From assembly GCA_003255065.1 (NCBI GenBank), contig QAOA01001406.1, positions 171,090 through 235,089 on the forward strand: DNA of 64,000 nt, read 5' to 3'. A program made the translations under genes and the position numbers. Origin of the DNA: Cercis canadensis. Its lineage: Eukaryota; Streptophyta; Magnoliopsida; Fabales; Fabaceae. Shown piece after piece: positions 25,500-37,551 of the stretch; the stretch's first letter is position 1; every line of letters begins with the position of its first letter. A model generated the notes under the pieces. It ran no database searches, was not told where the DNA came from, and saw only the letters and a program-made list of their open reading frames with translations.

Positions 25500-25912
25500 G
25501 TAGGCCGGTGGTCTATTTGCTGGCCATATATGGCTGGAAGTTTGAAAGATGACCTTAGGCTTTTTTTCAAACTCTCAATATTCATACGTATTCAAAAGGA
25601 ATCATTAACCAAAACAAAAGACAAAAGTTCTAGGGTGGTCGGCATGAGAACTAATTGACCCTTATTAATTTTCTCCTTAATTCACATCTCTAAATTCAAT
25701 TCCACAAATCTGTGAAGAGTAATACTATTTAACCAAAAAGATTTATTAGAACTTTATTAGAATTTAAATATGATTGTTTGATAAAACAAAGTGATAGGGA
25801 TATACTAAATTATTTTGACACAAATTATGATAGTTAAATTTTAGCTTTCTAGTATTTTTCTAATTAGTAATTTTTCCAATGAGTCAAAAGTTTAGGTGAT
25901 CGAGGCCAACGG

Positions 25913-26090
25913 TGGTTAGTTCAACTGATAAGGATTGAATTACTCCGCTTATAAGGTCTAAGTTTAAATCTCACTATGAGCAATCTCTCTTTGGTAGGCA
26001 ATTTGTAAGTACCACTGTAAATCCTCATTGAGGCTTGTGGCCTATCTTAGCCTTGGAATAAAATAACCTCCTTTTATCCTAAAGTTTTTT
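25913..26090 (+). mobile_element. SINE-like retroposon
   Basis: The head GGTGGTTAGTTCAACTGATA resembles a tRNA A box and AAGGTCTAAGTTTAAATCTC a B box. The body and tail match 23527-23715. The last 105 bases of this region (26051-26155) are repeated after the N at 26156. Confidence 0.55.
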
Positions 26091-26156
26091 ATATAAAAAA
26101 ACAAAGTTTAAGTGATCGGTATTTTTATTACTTTATGCAAGAGTCAAAATTTGATN

Positions 26157-26261
26157 CCTTGGAATAAAATAACTTCCTTTTATCCTAAAGTTTTTTATAT
26201 AAAAAAACAAAGTTTAAGTGATCGGTATTTTTATTACTTTATGCAAGAGTCAAAATTTGAT
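26157..26261. repeat. Copy of 26051-26155 beside an N
   Basis: The 105 bases following the N at 26156 repeat the preceding 105 bases with almost no change. As at 2993 this looks like an unmerged contig overlap. Confidence 0.7.
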
Positions 26262-26781
26262 AAATCCTCAGGAGATTGAAGCACTAGTTGATTATTACTT
26301 TAATTAAAGAATAATGTCAGCAATTACGGATAAGTTCAATAACGAAAGACAAGAGAGGAATTTGCAAGGTAATTATCATAGATCGATTATGACTTTTTAT
26401 TTAAAGATATCGTTTTCAATTAACATTTTTACTTTTTTATTGTTGTGCTTTTGACCAAGATCCCAAAAAGAATAAACATACAGATACAACTTGACTAATT
26501 TTATAGCTTAAACAAAGGCAGTACAAATATTCTACATAACCAAGATGTGATTATATATGTCGTAAATTTGAGTCTGATATAGAAAAAGTTTGATGAGTCC
26601 ACTAATCTCAAAAAAAATTCAATTGTGTAGTTTTTTCTTCCTAAAGATAGGTAGGTTTTCGTTGATAAAGGTTCACTGGTAGCAAAATAAGCTCAGATGA
26701 GCCCCAGGAACTGAAAAAAGTACAAAGAAAGAGTGACAAAACATTGCACTATTTTTGCAAAAAGATTGGCAAAAATAATTA

Positions 26782-27032
26782 GTTAAATATATTTTGTCCC
26801 TAAATTATTTTTTAAATATCACTTTAGTCCTTGAATTATTTTTAGCATCACTTTAGTCCTCAAATAATTAATCTGTCCACTAAATTAATCCTTTAAACGA
26901 TCATTTTTGTATTACATATGACTGATTTGACGGACAATGTGATTATTCAAGGATTAAAGTGATATAAAAAATAAATCAATGATAAAAGTGATATTTGAAA
27001 AATAATTCAAAGACAAAAAATATATTTTACTC
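26782..27032. mobile_element. Foldback MITE with 9-bp target duplication
   Basis: The ends GTTAAATATATTTTGTCC and, inverted, GAGTAAAATATATTTTTTG form long inverted repeats. AAATAATTA flanks both sides (26773-26781 and 27033-27041). It belongs to the same family as 14190-14420 and 60748-60974. The 9-bp duplication suggests a Mutator-like origin. Confidence 0.75.
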
Positions 27033-30000
27033 AAATAATTATCAGTCACCAAACAAAATTCATTAAAATCACACATGGCCTTGTTAACGATTTCAAGAGG
27101 TTTCTCAATTGTTTAGTTTGTATACAATTCATCAAAATCACACATTGCCCATAAAGCAGTCTGAAAGAGTAATGATATATATAACATACAACCATCTTTC
27201 ATAAACTTTTTATGATTGTGGGATAATCTGAATTCTTATGATTGCACTTAAATTATTTTCATATTAGACAAATATTGTATACAATTTCTGACAATTATTA
27301 TGGAAAATCATTTTCCTGTTTAAAAAAGAAATACCCGTACAACATGATAAAGCTATCATCATATCATAACCACCTTCTAGAATCTTTAGGGTTGTTGATA
27401 CAATACAAATATTGAATTGTAGTTGCAGTAGAATTAGGGTTTCACTTTTTGAATGGTTTTGAATACTTCGTAAATGTATATATACAATGCAATCGATGCT
27501 CTCTTTATTTGAATTGTATACAACAACCCTAGAGATTCTAGGAGGTAGCTATGGTGATAGCTTCGTCAAAGCATAGATCAACAACTTCTCATAATTTTTA
27601 GTCACTGTTTTGTCCAAGAGGAATGCTACTTATACTTCAACAATTTTTACACCGCCTCGTTTTTTGTATGAAACCGCAGCATGGGAATTTAATTTGATCC
27701 ATTTAAATTTTTATTAGATTCATTTGAACATTATTTATAACACTCAAATCTTACAAGCTATCCTACATGTAAGAATCAAACCTTTTCTTTTTGCCCAACC
27801 AGTCAGAATTATTGCTACACTAGTTCCAACCCCGAAAGATATTAAAAACAGAGAAAATTGCCTTTAAGAGAGAGAAAAAAAAATAAAAACATGATGACAT
27901 GGCAGCTGCTTGTGAAGAGTGAAAAAAAATAAAAAAATATATATATAAAAGAGGTAAATGAACAAATAGTATTCTCTTTGATAGTTTTACTCTTAACAAA
28001 ATTGCTATTTATTAGTTGTATATAGAGATATTCCTTCATGAATCTACCATAGCCGCCTACTTTCAAACCCATCTTATCAAAACTAGGTGCCTAGACAACG
28101 AAGAAGAAACAAACAGAGAAAGGGAGGAAAAATAGTGTTTCTCTTTCATAACATCATCATTTGCAGAAAATAAGACTTAATATTTGTCACTTAAGTCAAG
28201 CCATCTGTGTTAGGGAAGAAAGAATTATAGCAAGTATTGCCAAACCCAAGTCCTTGTATTCTTTGGGCCAACAGTAATGGATCTTGTTCTTTGTGCATGT
28301 TGAGGAAGTTAAACCATTTCTCTTCATTAATCTTTCTCTTATTCTTTGTGTATGAGCTAAGGGCATTTGGTTGAAGAACCTTCTATTGAAAGACAAGAAT
28401 ATAAAGCACAAACCATAAGATTTTGGAAAATGATGCTCATAACAATCCAAAATATTGCGGTAGCTGAAATCAGTTCAATTATTTTTGCTAGCCAATGAAA
28501 CGAAGAGGATTCTATAAGTATTAGTAAACAATAAATGACATCAATGTTAAAGACTTACATTTTTCTTAAAATATCAATGGATTACTAGATCCTTCTAGAT
28601 CAAACAATTTGCTGAAAATAACAAGTTTCAATTGAGAATTCTTTTTTATGGGACATAAATTTTATATTATGATGATGCCACAATGATAATAATTTATCAA
28701 AATATCCACATCAAATGTTTTATCATTCTCTAAGTCTAAGGGGATAACCCAATGACTGAATACTTGTTGCTCCTAGGTATGGTGTAATTATAGGTTCTAG
28801 TTGAAAAAAAAAAAAAACAAAATTAAAAAAGTCCATAATATAATCAAGTGTTAAATCTCAATAATATGATGGGCCACTCAATATATCCTTGGAGACAACT
28901 TGTTTTGTTATTTTTATTATTATTATTATTTAATTTTAATTGTGTCTCATTTGCTTTTTTTTTTTTTAACTGAGAGAGCACAGTACTCTTTGAGAAAGGG
29001 TCCGTGAATGATTTGATCCATCAACCTAAGATGGGCCGGGCCTTTGGCCCGGTGACAATGCCGCTCTTGGGCTTGTCTCTCATTTGTTTGAGAACCAAGA
29101 ATCTGAACAGATGTATAAGTTTATTTTGGATCATGGAGATGTATAGGTAGTTATTTTGCAAGTTTAGAACCGGGTGGTGAAGAACCGACATAGATTAAAG
29201 CCCGGTTTAAATATGACCCAATAGATATAAGGCCATGCACAATTTTATATTATCATATTAATGAATAAAATGCGCCCAAATCCAATTAAAACTTTTGGGC
29301 CGAATAAACTTGAATTGTCTACACCTAGTACTCTTTGTATTTTAGGTGCTTTCTAGTTTTTTACTGATTTTTTTTTTGTCAGTAAATAAATAGTAATTGT
29401 ATTTATAATTAAAAAAATTGAACTAGGAAGAAAGTGAAAAAACTAACGTTATAACTAGAAGTACATCCTACTGAGCTAGAATTCTTCATCAATTTTCTAC
29501 TTCCTCAAAGATTAATCCTATTTATGCATTGATTATTTTCTTATTGTTTTACACTTTTTATACATATCATCATTTGAATATAGTTAACTTATTTAATTTT
29601 TTTTTTTAAATAACTCAAATCTTACATGCGACTTTCTACCTTGAAGAGATACGAGATAGAGTATTTTCTTTTATTTTTTGGTTATATAATAGCAAGGAAG
29701 TTCAAACTTTTGACTCTCTACATATTACTCAAACTTCTCACCACTAGATCATACATAATAGCTTTTTTTTCTTTTTTCTTTTTTATACAAAATAGAGTTT
29801 TTTTATTTATTTTTCTTTTTGACACTATTAAAGATAAGAAGCAAATATTAATTATTGCTTATATACTTTATTTTTAGTGCAATTGTGTATGTGCATTTAT
29901 AATATTAATCAAATTAAGTAATGCTTCTTATATTCACACCACTATACTATAACACTAATATACAAATCATTTTTCAATCGATTTAACAATACATGAATCT

Positions 30001-30434
30001 GTTCACCCACCCAAAAATGGCAAAATCCATACAAGTCAGGTCTTAACACAAAAGAAATTGCTAACAATAAAGGGTGGTGGAGGTTGTGACAGTTGTCTCA
30101 AGCTTAAACCAGTTTTGGGATGAAAACATTTTAAAAAATAAAATAAATGTTTTCAACGTAGGGCCCAGACAAAAAGAGTGTATTAGTTGAACACTACATT
30201 GGCTTTGCCCCAATAGCGGCTAAGGCAGTGGCAACCATTAAGAACAAAAACCAGCCACGTGGCAAAGACCACTCTAACGGTTTACACATATTCGCCCGCA
30301 AGCCAACCGGTAGACATCATGTCATTTGAATCATATGTATGATGTGATGTGACTGTATACTAACAAGCAGGGCTGAAAATTAAGTATGCTGAATCACCAC
30401 CATATATTTGCTTGGTCATGGCTTGGCTCAAATT

Positions 30435-30721
30435 TTTAAATATAAAATTATATTTTTTTCTATAAAAATTTAAATTTTTAAGTTAAATTAATGTTTAGTA
30501 TGATATCAAAGCTTCTTTAACTAAATAGTTAAGATATCAAATTTTTGTACTTTTGCTTTTTCAATTAAATTTAAAATTTTAGCATAACATATAAATAAAC
30601 ATATATCTTATTTACACTTCAAGCCAAAAGAACTTTTACCTGCAAGAACATATTAGATATAAAATTATTTTTTAGTTTTTACCTAAAAATTTAAGTTTTT
30701 AGTTTAAATCGATTCTTGACA
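30435..30721 (+). mobile_element. TRIM retrotransposon
   Basis: The first LTR ends at 30500, directly followed by TGATATCAAAGCTTC, a good match to the Met-tRNA primer site. The internal region carries the family motif ACACTTCAAGCC. The second LTR (30651-30721) runs TATTAGATATAAAATTATTT to GATTCTTGACA. The first LTR is degenerate at its 5' end. Confidence 0.72.
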
Positions 30722-32937
30722 TGACTCAAATATTAAACTATAGCTTGAATTAAGCTCATAAGTTACACACGTCTTTTGTGTTTTAAGTATAATGATTTGA
30801 TTTGATATTTGGATAAAATAAGTTTATTTAAACGAATTAAATTTGAATCTCTAAACTAGTACTTAGAGAAATTTTTTTTTAAATGCATTAAGTTAATATT
30901 GAAAATTTACTTTTGAGATTGTCCAAGAAAAAACTAATCTCTATGCACAAAAATTGACCCAAAAATACTATAATCATTGAAAAGAAAATGTTCATAAGCT
31001 ACACAAGCTTGACCCACTAAGCAAAAATCATAGTATATATATTTTTTGGTTTACTAGAGATTAAACAAGAAATAATTTATCCCATCTTAAAATCTTATTC
31101 TACTTGTTCCCATTAAAATTTGAACACCCACTCCTAGAATGAGCTATATTTATTTGGTTATAGTTTAATTTATTTCTCTCATGATCTTAATTATCAAATT
31201 GCTAACAAATTGAACTATGAGTTGCTTGCAAGGTAGCTCCACCCAATTTAACTTAACCCTACTAAGTTACTAACAAGAGTCTGAAGCGAGATTCTTAATG
31301 CGATGGAGGCTAGCTGCCCATTGACTTTGACGCAATTCTCGTGCAAATTCCAATACTAACTGTAACTGATATTTGATGGGAGGCTCTCAACTGCTAACCA
31401 CTTATTTTGCCCTTGATACTTCAAATTTAAAATGCATATAAATTTTATTTTATTTTTTTAAATATATTGAAAATTGACAGAGTACGATGTACGATGTCGA
31501 TTTCTAAATAATTGACTCAATAATTGCATTGGCGAGGTATCGTTAAATTTCTGGATGTTTCTAGTTGTAGAGCAACAATTGGACATAAACCTAACTTCTA
31601 AATATAATTAATCAGTGGAGTGCCACGTGGTTTTAAGTTTTAATACTTCTAGCTTTTCATCCAAAAACATGAAGGTTGCTTTCACGCATGGCCAGATTGC
31701 ATGTAGTAGAATATGACTTTTTTTCTTTTTTTTTACTATTCTTTATGGTATTAAAGTTTAAACTTTTAAATTCTTCACCATTAAATTATTTCTAGTGATT
31801 TGAATGTGAATTTAATTGTATTTGCTTAATTAAACTATTTATATTACTTTATATATTATCAAATCAAATTAAATAACTTGTGACCAAGTGATACTTATAA
31901 GTTATGTGTCTAAACTTAAAATCATAGCCAACTATGTTACATAAGTACTTGTACGAGTTTTGTATCCGATATAGTATAAAACACCAATGCAATTATTTTT
32001 CAAAAAATGGAGTATTGGTATGCCATGTCGTTATATATATAAAAAATAATAAAATTTTTCAAGCATTAAAAATATCAACATTAATCCCAAGTACTGAGGA
32101 GTCGCAACAAAGAAAAACAAAGAAGAAATTAGGAAATTTGAGGCTCAATTGAATCAATTGGAGAAGAAGACCAACCAGGCTTGGAATGACATCGTTTCAG
32201 TCCAAATTCAAAATTGGCACTGTGCAAAACGACATCATTTTAGTGTGAATTCAAAATTCGCATAGTGCGAAATGATGTTGTTCCACTAAAAGAAAATTCG
32301 CATCACACACAAAAGGACGTCGTTCCACTAAAAAAAAATTGCCTCAATGCATTTTCGAGCCACAAAAACGTGTTTCGAATCATACCCAAAAAAAAAAAAA
32401 AAANAAAAAAAAAAAAAAAAAGGGTACACGTTTCGCATTTTGAAAATGTTTCTGAAACGGATACGCCTCTTTTCCAAGTGTTTCAGTGCAAGATAGGTAG
32501 CGAAATACCAATAAATATATCCCTCTAAGTTATTTAAATAGATAATGTCCTTACTCCGAGTGCACAAGCCTCCGAGCTTGTGCTTCGGCGATTTAGGCAT
32601 GACAAAAGAACCACCAAGAGACAACAGGCTCAGTTTGTACTTTATATAATTTTTCTTAATAAAAAAAAGGAAAATACTTACACAGTTCTTTATATATATA
32701 TATATTCCACTTTTTTTTACTTAAAAACTTTAATAGATTAATTGATGATATCAAAATAGAACTAGCTTGTATTGCTACGGCTTCTGACCAACTATTAAAA
32801 AGACGCACACAGATAACGTAGCTGATGATATGCATCAAGCTATCAGTAGAAAGATTTACTTTTTTTTTTTTGGTAACCCAGAACTAGGTCCTAAGTTAGA
32901 TTTATCAAACTTAGGGTAAGTCATCCTTATTTTAAAG

Positions 32938-33330
32938 GTTTTGTTGTCAAAACATCCACAATTATAATTTTGTGTGGGAAGCACTTTGAGATTCTCATTT
33001 TGTCAATAAAAAACTTTGAACATAAGACCATTTTCTTGTGAAAAGAGCTTTGTAAACAACTATTTACAACAAAAAAAAAAGTACTTTTAACTTTAATCAA
33101 AGTGGATAATTTCATGGCTTTATCCAAATAAATANACTTGTTGTCAAAACACCCATAATTGTAATTTTGTGTGAGGAGCACTTTGAAACCTTTATTTTAT
33201 CAATAAAAAATCTTGAACACAAGACTATCTTCTTGCGAAGAGAGCCTTTGTGAACAATTAATTTACAAAAAAATTTACTTTTAACTTTAATCAAAGTGGA
33301 TAATTTCATGGCTTTATCCAAATAAATATG
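32938..33330. repeat. Divergent tandem duplication of about 197 bp
   Basis: Two units, 32938-33134 and 33136-33330, share segments such as TTTAATCAAAGTGGATAATT but differ at many positions, far more than at other single-N junctions. The duplication is therefore probably real and old, although the N at 33135 lies exactly at the unit boundary. Confidence 0.6.
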
Positions 33331-34229
33331 CATATATAGCATTGTTTATTTTTTGTCAAGGCACTATAGCCAGCATTAGATAGGAAAGTAGATTGAGTGG
33401 TTGATAGCCAACTGCTTTTACCCTAACGTTTTTGAGAGTTTCTTCATTTGACTAGTTAGTTTCCAAAATACACCTATTACAAATATTAAACAACAAAAAA
33501 GTTTGATGAACAAATTCAATGGACTCTAGAATTTCTAGATATGATGTATATACAAATGTCATATACTATTTGGGAGAATCTAAATGAGAAGTGCCTATGG
33601 AGCATGGGCTAATTTTCCTGCACTAAATAGTTGGATTTCAGCCTGTAAAATTTATGGTCATAATGGGGCCTATCAACTAAAAGAAAGAGAGTTGGATTAG
33701 CTGTGAAAAAAAAAATAGATTCGGTAAAGAATTGACTTTTGGTAAAATCGATTTTGAATATATTGATTATAGAAGAATCATTTTTATCTTTAGATATATC
33801 ATTTCAAATTAAAGTAAATTTTACCAAACGGCTAGCCAAGTGATATTGAAGNATTCTCATGACTAGTAGTTTTTATGTTCGAATCTAAAATCGCAGTTAA
33901 AGATATAAAAAAAATAAAGTAATTTTATAATAATTTTTTTTAGATTGCATAAATTAAGAAAACTAATTTGAGATGTCAAATTATTAAAAAAAAGGTATAA
34001 ATTTATTTTAAATATTATTTATTGGATAATAATTGAGGATAAATTAGTAAAAACCCAGACAATAGTCACCAAAGTTGTAATTTTTGGCAAAATCAAAAGC
34101 TACAAAATAATGATTTTGTGAAGAAAAAAAAGTTTCCTAATGCATGAAATAAATTTTGTGCCCTATAAAGCTTTTGTGGTGAGGGAGAAAGCAAATACAA
34201 AAATGCACGAAATTGTGTAATTTCACATC

Positions 34230-34475
34230 TATCAAGAATTAATTCAACCTAAAAGCTTAAACTATTAGGTGAAGGTCTAAAAATAATTTTATATCTAACA
34301 CATCATCTCACACAAAAACCCTTTGAACTGGAATGTTGAACAAATTAAATGGTCATACTTATGTTATGTGCTGAAATTTTTAATTTAATTAAGAAAGTAA
34401 AAACATAATGATTCGAGCTCCTAAACATTTAGTCAGAGAAGCTCTAATATTATGTTAAAAACCAATTCAACCTGA
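34230..34475 (-). mobile_element. TRIM retrotransposon, one LTR truncated
   Basis: On the minus strand a truncated 5' LTR ends at 34453. It is followed by TAATATTAGAGC (primer-site position), an internal region with CATTCCAGTTCAAAGGG, and a 3' LTR (34300-34230) starting TGTTAGATATAAAATTATT. It matches the 20176 array closely. Confidence 0.7.
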
Positions 34476-35939
34476 CAACATCATCCTAGTTATTATTTGG
34501 GCAAAATTAATCCAAGCTCCTTAACAGTTTTCAATCAGATGATATTACTTATTTTGTTAACACTATTTAACTCAGTTCTGCCACATAACCCTGTAGTAAT
34601 GTTTGTGGAAAAACTCTAGAATTTCAGTTAAAAAACCCTGCTTGTCTTTCAAAGAGAATTTTGGAGTCATGGTACCGGCACTGATTTGGCCGCCTAATAT
34701 TAGTTGCAGTCTTATGCAATCTTATAGCACTAAGGAATATGCAATATAGACCAATTGTTTGAAGAAATGTAGAACATTTTGACCTAAATTGGATAGTGGA
34801 CTGCAAAACTATGAATAAAATTAGAAATTCAAGCAAAGTGGGTAAAGATCTTAGATCATAAAATACAATAAAATGAATGCGACTTGGTCAGTTTTTATTG
34901 GGTGGTTTGCTTCTTGTCGTTTTAGCTGTTATGTTTGTAATTGAATGGATGAAAAAAGAAGTTTGAAGCATTTTTATGTCGTGGAAACCATTTCTAGGAC
35001 CTTTGAAAAGTGAGAGCTTATTTGAACGTAAACGGGAAACAGATGTGAATATTGTTGACTTTTCATTGTCGTGATATTAAAATAGTTTTGATATATATCA
35101 TTAACATGACGTGTATGATCCACGTTTTTGATTTGAAATTATTATTCAATCTTCTAGGATTAGATCTTAAAAATAAAAAAATCTTCTAGGATATGATATG
35201 TTTTAATTGGCATAATTAAACATTATTAGAGACTAGAAAGATATTTACATAATTTGAACGACAATTTTAAAAGATTTGCACAAATCTTTGACCTTCTTTT
35301 TAGATATTAAAATAGATTTATTTTATACAAATTATTTAAATTATTTAATACCAAATCACATCTAATTACTTGTACAAATATCTTTTTTAATAAATTGCAA
35401 AACCTCTCCTTGGAAATAAAATATTATTTATCAATAATTTTTTTTTGTGATTTATCAATAAATATTATAGATTAGACATTTGGTATTGAACCAATATTGT
35501 GAAGAAATAAATTTTTTTTTCTCACGAGATTTGCTCATCGATTATTAGGCTCGTTTTTTTGCTCAAAGGTAAGATTCGAATCTTAACTTACCCGTAACTC
35601 TTTGACAATGGGATAATTTTACATCTTTAAAAGGGAATAACCATTGTTATTTGGCCAAAGTAATCTATCCAATTAAAGAAAAATTTCAAACATGATTGTT
35701 TACTTCATTTATCTCTAAATAATAAATAGAAATTGGAATATGAAAGATGGTCATTTTGGTAAGAAATCTCATTATAATTACTTTTTTGACACATGGTTCC
35801 AAAAGATCCTTTCAAATGGATCCAAATGGAGAAGGTGGGAGCCCTTCTTGTAGAGGTCCCCCCTTTTGGCCTTTTCCATTATTTCATATTCATGAAGAAA
35901 TCGTGTCCCCTTTTCTTTTCTCTCTCTTATCCTTTAGGG

Positions 35940-35952
35940 TATATATATACAC
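35940..35952 (+). promoter_or_regulatory. Candidate TATA box of the 36056 gene
   Basis: GTATATATATACA lies about 105 bases upstream of the start codon, giving a predicted 5' leader of roughly 75 bases. Inference from position and composition only. Confidence 0.5.
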
Positions 35953-36055
35953 ATCCTCAATACGTTTCACCATAAGGCCCAACGCTTTTTCATACCTCTT
36001 TCAAAACAGCTCCTATAAGAGTTTTGTTTTGTTTTGTTGAAGCCTTGGAGTAGAG

Positions 36056-36313
36056 ATGGAACATAACAGCACCACCGCCATGGCCACCACCGCCGCCACG
36101 GCCGCCACCGTGGCGGGAAGTAACAACATGAAACAGAGTCCAGTTCATAGCCAAGTGATCAAAATTAAGCAAGAAATAGAGAAGCTGAAGCACCCTTCAC
36201 TGGAGCAGCCAAAGATGAGGCGTGTGATTCTCAGGGATATCAACCGGCCGCGGTCGCGGTCGCCGCTGGGATTGGCGGCTAGAGAGAGAGCTATCTCAGT
36301 TGGTAACTCTTAG
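36056..36313 (+). CDS. Small intronless plant protein, function unknown
   Basis: An 85-residue frame with a strong GC rise over its AT-rich surroundings and a good upstream TATA box. Residues 1-22 are low complexity (alternating Thr and Ala). The rest looks like a conserved core: a predicted charged helix at about 32-46 (HSQVIKIKQEIEKLKHPSLE), then a basic, serine-rich end (MRRVILRDINRPRSRSPLGL followed by a short tail RERAISVGNS). There is no signal peptide, membrane segment or catalytic motif. I have an impression that similar C-termini occur in short uncharacterised plant proteins, but I cannot name a family. The RSRSP stretch could be a phosphorylation or nuclear-localisation site; this is speculation. 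Coding status rests on composition and context. Confidence 0.68.
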   Translation: MEHNSTTAMATTAATAATVAGSNNMKQSPVHSQVIKIKQEIEKLKHPSLEQPKMRRVILRDINRPRSRSPLGLAARERAISVGNS

Positions 36314-37551
36314 ATATAAACAGGACTATATATGTGTAGATAAAGATACATGGAGATGGAAGAGATATATAGTTTGGGACATTTCTTTTAGAATTAGAAA
36401 CCCTTTTCTTTTCTTGTTTTGTTCTCTTTTTCTTCTTAATTTTCTGTTTCTAGGTTCCTTTGTGCCTTTGAGTTTCTTGTACATGCTTTTGGTGGCAAGT
36501 TTAGGACATGGTAAAAGCTTCAAAGCTTTTCTGTGAAATCCTTCTTCTTCTTTTTTATTTTGTGCTGACTTTCTCATACCCTCCTTTGTTTCTCATAAAT
36601 TAGTGCCTTCTTTTTAACTTTGAAATTCTTTATGTGCACGTGTTGTCATAGGGGTTAAATTCTGCAGCAAAAGGAAAATCTAAAACGTTTTCCTTTTCTG
36701 TTTAGTCAATTCAATTTGTGTTTTCTCTAATCGTGGAAGCATACCCTGTATGAAAACTCGGCTTCTTTACATGGAGTTTCCGAAAGTTGACACAAACTAA
36801 TGTGTCAAATTTTTTTGGGCTTCAAGGTTTGAATGTTTGATTTGGTTGGTTTGAACATGGTAAGGGCCTTGACCCTTGAAAATGTTTTTCCAAACTCAAT
36901 GAATTTTGACCATATTCTAAGAAGAGTTTGATTCTAATACGTAATCACACACAAAAAAATAAAAAAAATCATATTGTTATGCCACATGTCACAGATTAGC
37001 ATTTCAAGCATCAAATTTTCTTGAGGTGTCTATAAGAAGGAGGTTTGTTTTCTTGTGGTGTCTATAGAAAGATGGTTGATTTTAGAAGGAAGGGGGCGGC
37101 CAGGGAAAACAGAGAAGATAAGGTGTTTAATTTAAGTACTCGTTTGTTATTTAGGGACAATTATCAAGGCAGAAAATTTGAAAATAATAGAATGTTTATC
37201 CCCACAAATAATCAATTACTCTTTTTTTTTTTTATAACGGCAAAGGTCCAAAACTAAGTTCCTCCCGAACAATAGCCTGGTGCATTCAAGAAATTTTTTT
37301 TAAATTCTCCTTAGGATTTAAACATATTACATCCTTATCAACAGACCAAAATATCCCTTTGAGCTTAGTTATTACCCCTTTTTTCACTTGTTTTTAAGAA
37401 AATAGCAAACAAAATATCTTTGTCCAGACAATTATGACTTCATCTCAATCGTTACTTTAATTGCCTCATGAGTTAGTAAAATTGTAAAAGAAATATCTTT
37501 ATGGATAGTTAAAAATTATTACAGCAAGCAAAACAACTTGAAATAGGTCCC
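36314..37551. other. Spacer between the small gene and the SET gene
   Basis: Contains the presumed 3' UTR of the small gene and AT-rich DNA. No further gene is recognised. The two genes are convergent. Frames at 36300-36536 (+) and 36326-36577 (-) are low complexity. Confidence 0.55.

Larger units (their letters stand above)
18250..36055. other. Gene-poor, repeat-rich interval
   Basis: About 17.8 kb without a recognisable gene. Contents I can support are TRIM elements (20176, 21483, 22230, 30435, 34230), SINE-like units (23527, 25913), a MITE (26782), an AT microsatellite (25462-25493), a divergent tandem repeat (32938-33330) and several single-N contig joins (22332, 22945, 23745, 26156, 32404, 33135, 33852). 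Short frames at 27842-28072 and 28196-28450 (-) have no recognisable domain. Two slightly GC-richer islands (about 22010-22150 and 30140-30330) contain CACGTG motifs. Confidence 0.6.

Noticed and set aside
27842-28072. 76-codon minus-strand frame beginning MGLKVGGYGRF
   Set aside because: The start looks protein-like, but the rest is hydrophobic low complexity and no neighbouring exon could be linked.
28196-28450. 84-codon minus-strand frame as a possible secreted or small-peptide gene
   Set aside because: No signal peptide at its start, no recognisable motif, AT-rich composition like its surroundings.
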